A stretch of DNA of 64,000 nt, from NCBI RefSeq assembly GCF_000504285.1, contig NZ_KI632511.1:741372-805371 (forward strand), in the 5' to 3' direction. How positions within the stretch are numbered: position 1 is the first letter of the stretch; each line of letters opens with the position of its first letter. The position numbers and the translations under genes were made by a program. Of the stretch, positions 53,087 to 62,397 are shown piece after piece. Source of the DNA: Actinospica robiniae DSM 44927. GTDB taxonomy: Bacteria; Actinomycetota; Actinomycetes; Streptomycetales; Catenulisporaceae. A model generated the notes under the pieces. The model did not search any database. It was not told where the DNA came from and saw nothing but the letters and a program-made list of their open reading frames with translations.

Positions 53087-54747
53087 CCGCACTCTCATCG
53101 GCCGAACCCCTCGTCGAGATCTCCGGGCTGCGGGTGACCTACCGGACCGAGACGGGCGCCGAGGTCGCGGCCGTGCGCGGGGTGGATCTGACCCTCGAGG
53201 CCGGGCAGTGCGTGGCGCTGGTCGGCGAATCCGGCTCCGGCAAGAGCTCCGTCGGCCGGTCCTTGCTCGGATTGGCGGGTCGGCGGGCCCGGGTGGAGGC
53301 CGAGCGCTTCCGGCTGCTCGGACGCGACGCCGCAGGGTTCGACGAGCGCGACTGGCGCGGCGTGCGCGGCCGGCAGGTGGGCCTGGTTCCGCAGGACCCG
53401 CTCACCGCGCTGGACCCGCTGCGCCGGATCGGTGACGAGATCGGCGAAGCCGTGCGGCTGCACCACGACCTCAGCCGCGGCCGGGTACGCGAACGCGTGC
53501 ACGAACTGCTCGAGCGGGTGCACATGCCGGACCCGGAGATGCGGGCGCGTCAGTATCCGCATGAGCTTTCCGGCGGCCAGCGCCAGCGGGCCCTGATCGC
53601 GGCGACGCTCGCCGGGGATCCGCGGATCCTGGTGGCCGACGAGCCGACCGCCTCTCTCGACGTCACCGTCCAGGCCGCACTGCTCGACCTGTTGGCCGAG
53701 CTGAAGGCACGCGGTACCCCGATCCTGCTCATCAGCCACGATCTCGGCGTGGTGGCCCGGCTCGCCGACCATGTCAGCGTCCTGCAGAACGGCGCGGTCG
53801 TGGAGAGCGGCCCGATCGAGCGGCTCCTGGCCGAACCGCGCCATCCTTATGCCAGGACCCTGATCGAGGCCGTCCCGCGGATCGACGCGCCGACCCGGGA
53901 GCACCCCGCGGCCGCAAACGCCGGGAACACCGAGGGCGCCGAGCCGATCCTCGCCGCGGCCGGACTGACCAAGAGCTTCCGCGCCCCCGACGGCACGCCG
54001 CGGCGCGCGTTGCGCGCGGTGGATTTCGCCGTCCGGCCGGGGGAGAGCGTGGGCGTGGCGGGGGAGTCGGGCTCGGGCAAGACGACCCTGGTGCGGCTGT
54101 TGCTCGGCCTGACCGAGCCCGACGGCGGACCCGAGGGCGGCAGAGTGCTGATCGACGGGCGCGGCTGGCGCGAACTGGATCGGCGCGAGCGTCTCGAGGT
54201 GCGCTCCGGAGTCCAGTGGGTGCCGCAGGATCCGCTCGGCTCCTTCGATCCCGGCCACACCGTCGGGCGCGTCCTGAGCGAGGCCCTCACCGTCGCCTGG
54301 GTGCCCCGGCGCGAGCGGCCGGACCGGGTGGCCGGGCTGCTCGCCGAGGTCGGCCTGAGCGCTGAACTGCGCCGGCGGCGGCCGATCGAGCTGTCCGGCG
54401 GGCAACGTCAGCGGGTCGCGATCGCCCGCGCCCTCGCCCCCGGGCCGCGGGTGCTGCTGTGCGACGAGCCGGTCTCGGCCCTCGACGTCACCGTGCAGGC
54501 CCAGGTGCTCGACCTGCTCGAGGGGCTGCGCCGGGATCTCGGTCTCGCGCTCGTGTTCGTCTCGCACGACCTGGCCGTCATCCGCCGGCTGTGCGAACGG
54601 GTGGTGATCCTCGCCGATGGCCGGGTGGTGGAGGAGGGGCCGACCGCCCGGGTGCTCGACGCGCCGGCCCACTGCGTCACCCGCGCCCTGGTGGACGCGG
54701 TGCCGCGGCTCACCACACGACGGGGAGCTCCCGAGGCCGCAGCGTGA
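53083..54747 (+). CDS. fused ABC transporter ATPase (DppD-DppF type)
   Basis: A 554-residue protein with two ABC domains. The first has Walker A GESGSGKSS, signature LSGGQRQRALIAATLAGDPR and Walker B ILVADEPTASLD. The second has GESGSGKTT, LSGGQRQRVAIARALAP and VLLCDEPVSALD. Both H-loops (SHDLGVV, SHDLAVI) are present. AGGAGG before the ATG sets the start. With the preceding genes it forms a complete importer; its last 38 bp overlap the convergent P450 gene. Confidence 0.93.
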   Translation: MTALSSAEPLVEISGLRVTYRTETGAEVAAVRGVDLTLEAGQCVALVGESGSGKSSVGRSLLGLAGRRARVEAERFRLLGRDAAGFDERDWRGVRGRQVGLVPQDPLTALDPLRRIGDEIGEAVRLHHDLSRGRVRERVHELLERVHMPDPEMRARQYPHELSGGQRQRALIAATLAGDPRILVADEPTASLDVTVQAALLDLLAELKARGTPILLISHDLGVVARLADHVSVLQNGAVVESGPIERLLAEPRHPYARTLIEAVPRIDAPTREHPAAANAGNTEGAEPILAAAGLTKSFRAPDGTPRRALRAVDFAVRPGESVGVAGESGSGKTTLVRLLLGLTEPDGGPEGGRVLIDGRGWRELDRRERLEVRSGVQWVPQDPLGSFDPGHTVGRVLSEALTVAWVPRRERPDRVAGLLAEVGLSAELRRRRPIELSGGQRQRVAIARALAPGPRVLLCDEPVSALDVTVQAQVLDLLEGLRRDLGLALVFVSHDLAVIRRLCERVVILADGRVVEEGPTARVLDAPAHCVTRALVDAVPRLTTRRGAPEAAA

Positions 54748-55918
54748 GCAGCCCGCCGATCCACTCGACCTGCTCCGGCGGCACGGCCAGGGTGAGCTTC
54801 GGCAGCCGCCGGGCCAGCTGGCCGAACGCCACCTGCAGTTCCATCCTGGCCACGCCCGCACCCGGGCAGTAGTGCGGGCCGTGGCCGAAGGCGAGGTGGC
54901 GCCCGGCCTCCTCGCGCGGGCGGGTCAGGTCGAGCACGTCCGGGTCCCCGAGCTCACGGTGGTCCCGGCCGGCCGCGTGCATGACCGGGATGACCCCCTC
55001 GCCCTTGGCCACCGGGCAGCCGCCGATCTCGGTGTCCTCGGTGGCTATCCGCAGGAAGCCGATCTCCGAGGGCGGGGCGTAGCGCAGCAGCTCCTCGGTC
55101 GCGTGCGCGAGCAGTTCCGGGCGGTCCACCAGCTGCCGCCACTGCTCGGGATGGCCGAGCAGCATGAACAGCCCGCGGCTGATCGCGCTGACGGTCGTGT
55201 CGTGGCCGGCCACCAGGATGTTGATACCGAGCCAGACCAGTTCGCGCTCGTCCAGGCGGTCCTGATCGTCGCGCGCGGTGATCAGGGCACTGAGCAAGTC
55301 CTCGCCGGGCCGAGCCCGTCGCTCGGCCACCAGGGCGGCGATGTAGGCCGCGGACTCCTCGCGCGCCTGGAGCCGCTCGGCGTCGGTGTGCGCGGTGATG
55401 CTCACCAGCCGGTCGGTCCACTCCTGGAGCTTGCCGAGTTCGGCGGCGCGGGCGCCGAGCATCTCCGCGATCACCCGCACCGGGAGTTCGACCGCGTAAT
55501 CGCGGTGCAGATCCGCGCGCTCCCGATCGGCGGTCAGCTCGTCGATGAGCTCGTTCGCGATCTGCGCCACCCGGGCGCGCAGGGCCTCGGCCTTGCGCGG
55601 CGTGAAGGCGGGGCTGATCAGCCTTCTGAGGCGCTGGTGGTCGGGGCCCTCCTGGCTGAGCAGGTTGTAGGGGTTGTCGCCGAAGTCCGGCCCGGGGATG
55701 ACGCGCGGCGCGCCGGGCTCGCGCAGGGCCGCGCGGGAGAGCCGCGGGTCGCCGAGGGCCTGTTCGACCTCGGCGTAGCCGGTGACGTACCAGGCGGTAT
55801 CGCCGCTCGGCATCCGCACCTGGGAGACGGGCCGGTGGCCGCGCAGCCGCGCGTAGGCCTCGGGCGGCTCGCCCACCGGGCCGAGCGGGAACGGGTAGGT
55901 GTCGGGGGATGCGGTCAC
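54710..55918 (-). CDS. cytochrome P450
   Basis: A 402-residue soluble bacterial P450. I-helix VAGHDTT (236-242), K-helix EELLR (275-279) and heme-binding FGHGPHYCPGAGVAR with ligand Cys351. The PXVXR-type element before the C-helix (HQRLRRLISPAFTPRKAE) is normal. It probably hydroxylates or couples the aromatic intermediate of the cluster. It is divergent from the nitroreductase gene, with operator 56050-56073 about 130 bp upstream of its start. Confidence 0.92.
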   Translation of the reverse strand: MTASPDTYPFPLGPVGEPPEAYARLRGHRPVSQVRMPSGDTAWYVTGYAEVEQALGDPRLSRAALREPGAPRVIPGPDFGDNPYNLLSQEGPDHQRLRRLISPAFTPRKAEALRARVAQIANELIDELTADRERADLHRDYAVELPVRVIAEMLGARAAELGKLQEWTDRLVSITAHTDAERLQAREESAAYIAALVAERRARPGEDLLSALITARDDQDRLDERELVWLGINILVAGHDTTVSAISRGLFMLLGHPEQWRQLVDRPELLAHATEELLRYAPPSEIGFLRIATEDTEIGGCPVAKGEGVIPVMHAAGRDHRELGDPDVLDLTRPREEAGRHLAFGHGPHYCPGAGVARMELQVAFGQLARRLPKLTLAVPPEQVEWIGGLLTLRPRELPVVW

Positions 55919-56049
55919 GGATCGGGCCTTTCGCTCGGACGGCAGTCTGCTGCGACGGTAGGGCGCGCCCCGCCGCCCGGACCACGGCCGGGCGATGGGG
56001 CCGCGACCCGTTCGCCGGGCGGGGCGCCTCCCGTCCGGAAGTTTGTTTT

Positions 56050-56073
56050 ATAGTTTGCGTACCTTCAAACTAA
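56050..56073. promoter_or_regulatory. cluster operator copy 2 (ATAGTT-N12-AACTAA)
   Basis: The inner arms TAGTTTG and CAAACTA are perfectly inverted. It ends at the AAGGAG ribosome site of the nitroreductase gene, so a bound repressor would block the start of that transcript directly. Confidence 0.7.
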
Positions 56074-56082
56074 GGAGCGGCC

Positions 56083-56733
56083 GTGCTTCCCCGCACCCCC
56101 GACGAACTGCTCTCCACCACCCGCGCCGTGCGCCGCCGGCTCGACTTCGACCGGCCGGTGGAACGCCGGCTGATCGAGGAGTGCCTCGAACTCGCGCTCC
56201 AGGCGCCCTCCGGGAAGAACCGGCAGCACTGGGAGTTCGTGGTCGTCTCCGACCCGGAGCGCAAGCTCGCGCTCGCCCAGTTGTACCTGCTGGGACTGCG
56301 GCACGGCGCGGACCTGGTCTCCCCGCCCGGCTCGCTCGACCGGGTGCCCGACACCCCCGAGCGCTGGGCCCGGGTGCGCGAGGGCTCGGGGCACCTCGCG
56401 GCGAACCTGCACCGGGTGCCGTACCTGGTGATCCCGTGCGTGCACGCGCCGCGGAGGGAGTATCTGACCACGACGACGGCGCAGGCGAACATCTGGGGAT
56501 CGGTGCTCCCGGCCGCCTGGAGCTTCATGCTCGCCGCCCGGGCCCGCGGGCTCGGGACGGTGTTCACCACGCCGCACCTGAACTTCGAGAAGGAGGCCGC
56601 GGCCATGCTCGGCATCCCCTACCCGGAGGTGATGCAGACCTGCCTGATCCCTGTCGCGCACACCCTCGGGCTGGACTTCCGCCCGGCCCGGCGCGCCCCG
56701 CTCGACGAGGTCGCGCACTGGGACGCCTGGTAG
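56083..56733 (+). CDS. nitroreductase-family flavoprotein
   Basis: A 216-residue protein. FMN-binding TTRAVRRRLDFDRPV, ALQAPSGKNRQHWEFVVVSD and the C-terminal GLGTVFTTPHLNFEKEAAAM with the loop LGIPYPEVMQTCLIPVAHTL match nitroreductase/dehydrogenase folds used in natural-product pathways for oxidations as well as reductions. The GTG start has AAGGAG six bases upstream. It is followed by the convergent ArsR gene. Confidence 0.87.
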   Translation: MLPRTPDELLSTTRAVRRRLDFDRPVERRLIEECLELALQAPSGKNRQHWEFVVVSDPERKLALAQLYLLGLRHGADLVSPPGSLDRVPDTPERWARVREGSGHLAANLHRVPYLVIPCVHAPRREYLTTTTAQANIWGSVLPAAWSFMLAARARGLGTVFTTPHLNFEKEAAAMLGIPYPEVMQTCLIPVAHTLGLDFRPARRAPLDEVAHWDAW

Positions 56734-56760
56734 CCGTGCGGCGCCGGGCGCGATGCGGCG

Positions 56761-57078
56761 CTACGCCCGGGCGGGCGTGCGCGCGGAGGTGGCGATCGCG
56801 TCCAACAGCCCGGGGAAACGGGCGTCCAGATCCGCCCGGCGCAGCGACATGTAGCGGTGCGTGCCCTCGATCCGGGTGAAGGTCACCCCGGCTTCCCGCA
56901 GCACCTTGAGATGGTGCGAGAGGCTCGACTTGTTCAGCGGCACGTCGAGCCCGCCGCACGACTCCTCGTTGCCGCCGAGCAGGTCCACCACGATGCCGAG
57001 GCGGATCGGGTCGCTCAAGGCGTGGAAGACCGCGGTCAGCTCGATGTCCTCGCGGCCCGGATGCGCCAGCAGTCGCAC
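56761..57078 (-). CDS. ArsR-family repressor, likely controller of the cluster
   Basis: A 105-residue winged-helix protein: AVFHALSDPIRLGIVVDLLG, LNKSSLSHHLKVLREAGVTF (recognition helix) and the wing RIEGTHRYMSLRRADL. It has CGG and one Cys but no classic metal-site ELCVC motif, so it may sense an organic ligand. The GTG at 57078 has AGGGTGGA upstream. It is divergent from the ammonia-lyase operon with operator copy 3 in between. Four matching dyads in the cluster make it the best candidate for their binding protein. Confidence 0.8.
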   Translation of the reverse strand: MRLLAHPGREDIELTAVFHALSDPIRLGIVVDLLGGNEESCGGLDVPLNKSSLSHHLKVLREAGVTFTRIEGTHRYMSLRRADLDARFPGLLDAIATSARTPARA

Positions 57079-57123
57079 GCTTCCACCCTTCGCCCCACCG
57101 GTCCCGGCCCGGTGGATGGTTCG

Positions 57124-57147
57124 AATGTTCGTCTCTTCTCTAACATA
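57124..57147. promoter_or_regulatory. cluster operator copy 3 (AATGTT-N12-AACATA)
   Basis: A dyad with the same 12-bp spacing, 46 bp upstream of the ArsR start and 150 bp before the ammonia-lyase start. Its place suggests autoregulation and joint control of the main biosynthetic operon. Confidence 0.6.
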
Positions 57148-57297
57148 ACAGGGCTCCGCGCGACCCCGTCCCGCGTCCGGATCCGCCGGGCCCGCGGACC
57201 GGGTGCCGGGCCCGGTCCGGGGACCGAAGCGCGCCCCGCCCGCCATGCCGCAGGCTCGAACCGTCCCGCCAAACGGTACGAGAAGCGGAGCACCGCC

Positions 57298-59007
57298 ATG
57301 ACGGAAATCATCACCCAGAGCCCCGGGAAGCCGAGCCCGGGCGCCGGCGAGGGCGAGCCCATCGAGCTCGTGCTCGACGGCGCCACCCTCGCCGCCCGGC
57401 GCACCGCGTACGCGGCCCGCCAGGGCACCGGGGCGCTGCGGGCAAGGCTGGCCGGCGAGTCGGCCGCCCGGATGCGCGCCTCGGTCGAGTTGAAGAACAC
57501 GCTGCTCGGCGAGCAGATCCCGATCTACGGGGTGACCACCGGATTCGGCGACAGCTGCATCCGGCAGATCTCCCCGGACAAGGCACACGACCTGCAGCGC
57601 AACCTCGTCCTCTACCACCTCAACGGGACCGGGCCGGCCGCCGCGCCGGCCGTCGCCCGGGCCGCGATCCTGATCCGGGCCAACTCAGTCTCCCGCGGCC
57701 CCTCGGCCATCCGGCCCGAGGTGGTCGAGACGCTGCTCGAGCACCTGCACCGCGGCATCCTGCCGCTGATCCCCGAGCGCGGCTCGCTCGGCGCCAGCGG
57801 GGACCTGGTCCCGCTGTGCTACCTGGCCGCGGCGCTGATCGGCGAGGGGGAGGTCTGGCACGACGGCCGGATCAGGCCGGCCCTCGACGCCCTGCTCGAC
57901 GAGGGCCTCGACCCCGTGCTGCTCGAGCCGAAGGAGGGCCTCGCACTGATCAACGGCACCTCCTTCACCGCGGCGTACGGCGTGCACGCCGCCTGGGACG
58001 CGCGCGAACTCGCCTTCGTCGCAGACCTCGCCACCGCCCTGACCCTCGAAGCCCTGCACGGCAACGCGTCCGCGTTCCACCCCTTCGTACACGGCAACAA
58101 GCCGCACCCCGGCCAGGTGACCAGCGCCGCCAACGTCAGGGCCCTGCTTCAGGGCTCCCGGCTCGCCACGGATTTCGAGGAGATCCTCATCCGCCGCGAA
58201 CGCCTCGACGGACGCGGCTACGTCCGGCTGACCGAGGCCGACCGGATCCAGGACAAGTACTCGGTGCGCTGCGCCCCGCAGATCGTCGGCGTGCTGCGCG
58301 ACACCCTCGGCTGGGTCGAGCAGTGGCTCGGCATCGAGATCAACTCCTCCAGCGACAACCCGCTGTTCGACGCGGAGGACGGCGGCCTGCACCTCGGCGG
58401 CAACTTCTACGCCGGACACGTCGGCCAGGCGATGGACAGCCTCAAGATCGCCGTGGCGAGCGTCGCCGACCTGCTCGACCGTCAGCTCGAGCTGGTGGTG
58501 GACGAGAAGTTCAACGAGGGACTGCCGCCGAACCTCATCGTCGCCCGGGACGAGTCGGACCCGCAGGCCGGCCTGCACCATGGATTCAAGGGCATGCAGA
58601 TCGCCGCGTCCGCGATCACCGCCGAGGCGCTCAAGCAGGCGAACCCCGCCTCGGTCTTCTCGCGCTCCACCGAGGCGCACAACCAGGACAAGGTCAGCAT
58701 GGGCACTATCGCCGCCCGCGACGCGCGCACCATCAACGGCCTGGTTCGCGAGGTCGCCGCCATCCACCTGCTCGCCCTCGCCCAGGCCGTGGACCTGCGC
58801 GGGGTGGAGAAGGCCTCGCCCGCGGTCCGCGCCGCGCACGCGCTGTTGCGCGAGCACTCGGAGTTCGTCGAGCGCGACCGCCGGCTCGATCGCGACGTCA
58901 ACGCCGTCATCGACCTCATCGAAACCGGCGCCCTACGCCGTGCGGTGGGGCTCGGCGACGAGGACTTCCTGGCCGGAAAGGAGTTCGCCGATGTTGTTGC
59001 TGCGTGA
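57298..59007 (+). CDS. MIO-dependent aromatic amino acid ammonia-lyase / aminomutase (tyrosine-type residues)
   Basis: A 569-residue member of the histidine/phenylalanine/tyrosine ammonia-lyase family. The MIO-forming triad is Ala166-Ser167-Gly168 (GSLGASGDLVPL). Catalytic Tyr77 lies in YGVTTGFG; GNFYAGHVGQAMD and EINSSSDNPLFD are further active-site motifs. The selectivity pair is His107-Leu108 (LYHLNG), as in tyrosine ammonia-lyases, not Phe-Leu (phenylalanine) or the histidase pair. It should turn L-tyrosine into p-coumarate, or into beta-tyrosine if it is an aminomutase; sequence alone cannot separate these. GGAG before the ATG sets the start. It overlaps the ligase gene by 17 bp. Confidence 0.88.
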   Translation: MTEIITQSPGKPSPGAGEGEPIELVLDGATLAARRTAYAARQGTGALRARLAGESAARMRASVELKNTLLGEQIPIYGVTTGFGDSCIRQISPDKAHDLQRNLVLYHLNGTGPAAAPAVARAAILIRANSVSRGPSAIRPEVVETLLEHLHRGILPLIPERGSLGASGDLVPLCYLAAALIGEGEVWHDGRIRPALDALLDEGLDPVLLEPKEGLALINGTSFTAAYGVHAAWDARELAFVADLATALTLEALHGNASAFHPFVHGNKPHPGQVTSAANVRALLQGSRLATDFEEILIRRERLDGRGYVRLTEADRIQDKYSVRCAPQIVGVLRDTLGWVEQWLGIEINSSSDNPLFDAEDGGLHLGGNFYAGHVGQAMDSLKIAVASVADLLDRQLELVVDEKFNEGLPPNLIVARDESDPQAGLHHGFKGMQIAASAITAEALKQANPASVFSRSTEAHNQDKVSMGTIAARDARTINGLVREVAAIHLLALAQAVDLRGVEKASPAVRAAHALLREHSEFVERDRRLDRDVNAVIDLIETGALRRAVGLGDEDFLAGKEFADVVAA

Positions 59008-60439
59008 TGAGAACGAGCGCGCCGCGGCCGCCGAACTCGCCGACGCCCACCTCAAGCTCGTGCGCGAGACCCAGGAGGGCACGGTCGACCTCGAGGCCGT
59101 CCACGCCGTCAAACTGGTGACGACGCTGGAGGCGGCGACCCGTTCGGCCCTCTACCGCCACACGGTCGGGGCCGCCGCGCTGGCCGACTGGCTGCTGGCC
59201 ACCCCCGAGGACGCGCACGAGGTCTTCGGCCGGGTCCCGTTGCTGGCCAAGAAGGACCTCGCCGCCCTCGGCGACCAGGCGTTCACCCGGCCCCTGGCCG
59301 AATTCGTGCACTACTACGAATCCTCCGGCACCACCGGCAACCCGGTCGCCGCGCCCAAGGCGCTCGACGACCTGCTGATCAACACCGTGAACATCGGCGA
59401 GCTGTGGGCGCAGATCCTCCAGCCCGGCGACGTCGCGCTGATCCTGATCAACGCGCCCTTCGCGCCGGCCGCGTACCAGTTCGAGAAAGTACTCGAATAC
59501 CTCGGCATCATGTCGCTCAGGCCCTGGGTGGACAACATCACCGGCGACTACACCAGGGTGCTGCGGCTGATCGCGGAGCTCGGCGCCAACGTCTTCGTCG
59601 GCCCGCCCTCCCGGCTGCTCGAGCTGATCCAGTTCGCCCACCGCAACGATCTGCCCGCGCCCCGGTTCGACCGGCTGCTGCTGATGGCCGAGCAGACCGG
59701 CCCCAGCTTCGTCGCGCACCTCGAGCGGCTCACCGGCGCCACCGCCTACGTCGGCTCGTACGGCTCCTCCGAGACCGGGACCACCGCGGTCACCTGCCGG
59801 GAGCGCAACCTCCACCTGCAGACGCACAGCTACCTGCTCGAACTCTTCGACGACGAGGGGCTGCGTCCGATCGACGGCAAGGCCGACCGCGGCGAGCTCG
59901 TGGTGACCAGCCTCGACCTGCCGGCCCGGCCGCTGCTGCGCTACCGCACCGGCGACCGCGTCGAGATCACCGGCGAGACCTGCGCCTGCGGCGTGCGCAC
60001 ACCGATCCTGCGCACGCTCGGCCGCGAACAGGACGTGGTCACGCTGGCCGGCAACGGCGTGCGGCAGAACGACCTGGAAGCAGCGCTCTGGTCGAGCGAA
60101 CTGCCGGGCCACATCGTCTTCAACTACATGCTGGTGCTGCGGTCGAACGGCGTCGTGCTGCTGGTGACCACGGACGGCGCGCCGGACGAAGCCTGGAGCG
60201 CCCGGCTCGGCGAGCGCGTCGCGCCGCTGTTCGAGGGCTACGAGGTGACGGTGCGTCCGGTCGAGAAGCTGCCGCCGCTCGCCTCACTCGGCCAGTACCT
60301 CGGCTGGAAGCTCTCGCGCGTGCTCGATCTGAACGAGGAGGCCAACTGGGGCCGGCTGCCCGAGCCGATCGGCGGCCTGGTCGCCGAGTCGCTGCGGCAG
60401 CTGGGGGTCGGCCCCGCGGCCACGGAAGGAGAAGTCTGA
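58991..60439 (+). CDS. phenylacetate-CoA-ligase-like adenylate-forming enzyme
   Basis: A 482-residue member of the ANL superfamily. P-loop YYESSGTTGNP (109-118), A5-type YGSSETG and A7-type RYRTGDR are clear; GREQDVVTLAGNGVRQNDLE resembles the PaaK C-terminal domain. It would activate the lyase product (p-coumarate or beta-tyrosine) as an acyl adenylate, possibly on to CoA. AAGGAG before the ATG and a 17-bp overlap with the lyase show coupled translation. No carrier-protein gene is visible, so transfer may go straight to an amine by the next enzyme. Confidence 0.85.
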   Translation: MLLLRDENERAAAAELADAHLKLVRETQEGTVDLEAVHAVKLVTTLEAATRSALYRHTVGAAALADWLLATPEDAHEVFGRVPLLAKKDLAALGDQAFTRPLAEFVHYYESSGTTGNPVAAPKALDDLLINTVNIGELWAQILQPGDVALILINAPFAPAAYQFEKVLEYLGIMSLRPWVDNITGDYTRVLRLIAELGANVFVGPPSRLLELIQFAHRNDLPAPRFDRLLLMAEQTGPSFVAHLERLTGATAYVGSYGSSETGTTAVTCRERNLHLQTHSYLLELFDDEGLRPIDGKADRGELVVTSLDLPARPLLRYRTGDRVEITGETCACGVRTPILRTLGREQDVVTLAGNGVRQNDLEAALWSSELPGHIVFNYMLVLRSNGVVLLVTTDGAPDEAWSARLGERVAPLFEGYEVTVRPVEKLPPLASLGQYLGWKLSRVLDLNEEANWGRLPEPIGGLVAESLRQLGVGPAATEGEV

Positions 60440-62289
60440 TGTGCGGAATCACCGGCTGGGCGTACTGGCGTGAGCCGGAGCAGGTCCGCGCGCACGCGGT
60501 GCTGGCCGCGATGACCGCGCAGCTGGCCGAGCGCGGCCCGGACGCGTCCGGGGTCTGGCTCGGGGAGCACGCCGCGCTGGGCCACCGGCGGCTGGCCGTC
60601 ATCGATCCGAGAGGCGGCGCACAGCCGATGGCCGCGCCCCGCGGCGATCTCGGACCGTTGGCCGAGCCGCCGGCCGTGCTCTCCTTCAGCGGCGAGGTCT
60701 ACAACTTCCGGGAGCTGCGGACCGAGCTGGCCGGACTCGGCCACCGATTCCGGACGTCCTCGGACACCGAAGTCGTGCTGCACGCCTACCTGGAGTGGGG
60801 TGCGGCGCTGGTGGACCGGCTGGTGGGCATGTACGCGTTCGCCATCTGGGACAGCCGGTCGCGCGAGCTGCTGCTGGTGCGCGACCGGCTCGGTATCAAG
60901 CCCCTGTACTGGACACGCACCGCCGGGGGGGCGGTGCTCTTCGGCTCCGAACCCAAGGCCGTCCTCGCGCACCCCGATTTCCCGGCGGAGGTCGACCCGG
61001 AAGGCCTGGCGGCGCTGTTCACCGTCGCCATCAAGCCGCCGGGCGCCGGGATCTACCGCAATCTGCGCGAAGTCAAGCCCGGCCACCTCGTCCGAGTCAC
61101 CAGGTCGGGGGCGAAGGAACAGCGGTACTGGGCGCTGCGCAGCGCCCCGCACACCGACGACCTGCCCACCACCATCGCCACGGTCCGCGAGCTGCTGCGC
61201 GGGGCCGTCGCCGAACAACTGGTCTCCGACGTCCCGCTGGTCGCGCTGCTCTCCGGCGGCATCGATTCCAGCGCGATCGTCGGACTGGCCGGGGTGGAGC
61301 TCGCGCGGACCGGTTCCGGCAAGCTCGCCACCTATTCGCTGGACTTCGCCGGCAGCGAAGAGCACTTCAAAGCCGACGCCCTGCACCTGAGCCGGGACGC
61401 GCCGTTCGTCCGCGCGGTGGCCGACCACGTCGGCACGGATCACACCGAGATCATCGTGCAGACGCCGTCGCTGGTCGACGAGCTCGGCGCGACCCTGCGC
61501 GCCCGCGACTTCCTAGGAGTCGGAGACCTCGACGTCTCGCTGCTGCTGTTGTTCCGCGAGGTGCGCAAGCACGCGACGGTGGCGCTCTCCGGCGAGGGTG
61601 CGGACGACTTCCTCGGCGGATACCCCTGGTTCCTGGCGGAGGCCGAGACGCCCACGGCGAACTTCCCGTGGTCGGCGGGGGTGACCGACCGCAACGCGCA
61701 GCTCTCGCCCGACCTGCGCGCAGCCCTCGACCTCGACGGTTACGTCGCCGACGCCTACCGTGACGCGCTGGCCGAGGTGCCGCACCTCGACGGGGAGCAG
61801 GGCCCTGATCGCCGCCTGCGCGAGGTCTACCACCTGCAGCTGACCCGCTTCCTGCCGTTCCTGCTGGACCGCAAGGACCGGATGAGCATGGCCAACGGAC
61901 TCGAGGTGCGGGTGCCGTTCTGCGACCACCGGCTGGTGGAGTACCTGTGGAACGTGCCCTGGCAGTACAAGCGCTCCGGCGGCCAGGAGAAGGGCGTGCT
62001 GCGCGACGCGGTGGCGGATCTGCTGCCCGAGCAGGTCACCCGGCGTCCCAAGAGCGGCTTCCCGTTCGGCCACAGTCCGGAGTATCTCGGCGCGGTGCGG
62101 TCCCGGGTCCTGGGCATCCTCGACGATCCGGGTTCGCCGGTGCTCGATCTGGTGGACCGGGCGTCGCTGCGCGGCATGGCCGAGTCGGACGCCTGGTTCG
62201 CCGGGAACTACACCCCGCCGCCGTGGCTGCCCCGGGTCATCCAGCTCGATCAGTGGCTGCGCGAGTACCGCGTGCGCGTCGTGCTCTGA
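60439..62289 (+). CDS. asparagine-synthetase-like glutamine amidotransferase
   Basis: A 616-residue protein. The class II glutaminase domain has the nucleophile Cys2 (MCGITGW), RLAVID and GEVYNFRELR. The synthetase domain has the PP-loop LLSGGIDSS (271-278) and SGEGADDFLGGY. All catalytic residues are kept. In specialised metabolism such enzymes form amides on substrates other than aspartate. Its ATG overlaps the ligase stop by one base. Together the lyase, ligase and this enzyme suggest formation of an aromatic amide. Confidence 0.88.
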   Translation: MCGITGWAYWREPEQVRAHAVLAAMTAQLAERGPDASGVWLGEHAALGHRRLAVIDPRGGAQPMAAPRGDLGPLAEPPAVLSFSGEVYNFRELRTELAGLGHRFRTSSDTEVVLHAYLEWGAALVDRLVGMYAFAIWDSRSRELLLVRDRLGIKPLYWTRTAGGAVLFGSEPKAVLAHPDFPAEVDPEGLAALFTVAIKPPGAGIYRNLREVKPGHLVRVTRSGAKEQRYWALRSAPHTDDLPTTIATVRELLRGAVAEQLVSDVPLVALLSGGIDSSAIVGLAGVELARTGSGKLATYSLDFAGSEEHFKADALHLSRDAPFVRAVADHVGTDHTEIIVQTPSLVDELGATLRARDFLGVGDLDVSLLLLFREVRKHATVALSGEGADDFLGGYPWFLAEAETPTANFPWSAGVTDRNAQLSPDLRAALDLDGYVADAYRDALAEVPHLDGEQGPDRRLREVYHLQLTRFLPFLLDRKDRMSMANGLEVRVPFCDHRLVEYLWNVPWQYKRSGGQEKGVLRDAVADLLPEQVTRRPKSGFPFGHSPEYLGAVRSRVLGILDDPGSPVLDLVDRASLRGMAESDAWFAGNYTPPPWLPRVIQLDQWLREYRVRVVL

Positions 62290-62301
62290 TACCCGGCTCT
62301 T

Positions 62302-62381
62302 CCCGGCGACGCGGCGGACACGCCGGTGTCGCAAAGCCGCGATCCGGCCGTGGGCGCCGGCGTGTCCGCCGCGTCGCCGGG
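62302..62381. terminator. 25-bp perfect stem terminator of the lyase operon
   Basis: Arms 62302-62326 (starting CCCGGCGACGCGGCGGAC) and 62357-62381 are exact complements with a 30-nt loop, 13 bp after the amidotransferase stop. Such a long GC stem without T-run should stop transcription before the MFS gene. Confidence 0.8.
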
Positions 62382-62397
62382 GGTAGTCGAAGGTTCT

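Noticed and set aside
53095-54861. Minus-strand frame of 588 codons over the ABC ATPase
   Set aside because: Exact antisense of a fused ATPase with complete Walker and signature motifs; no protein features of its own.
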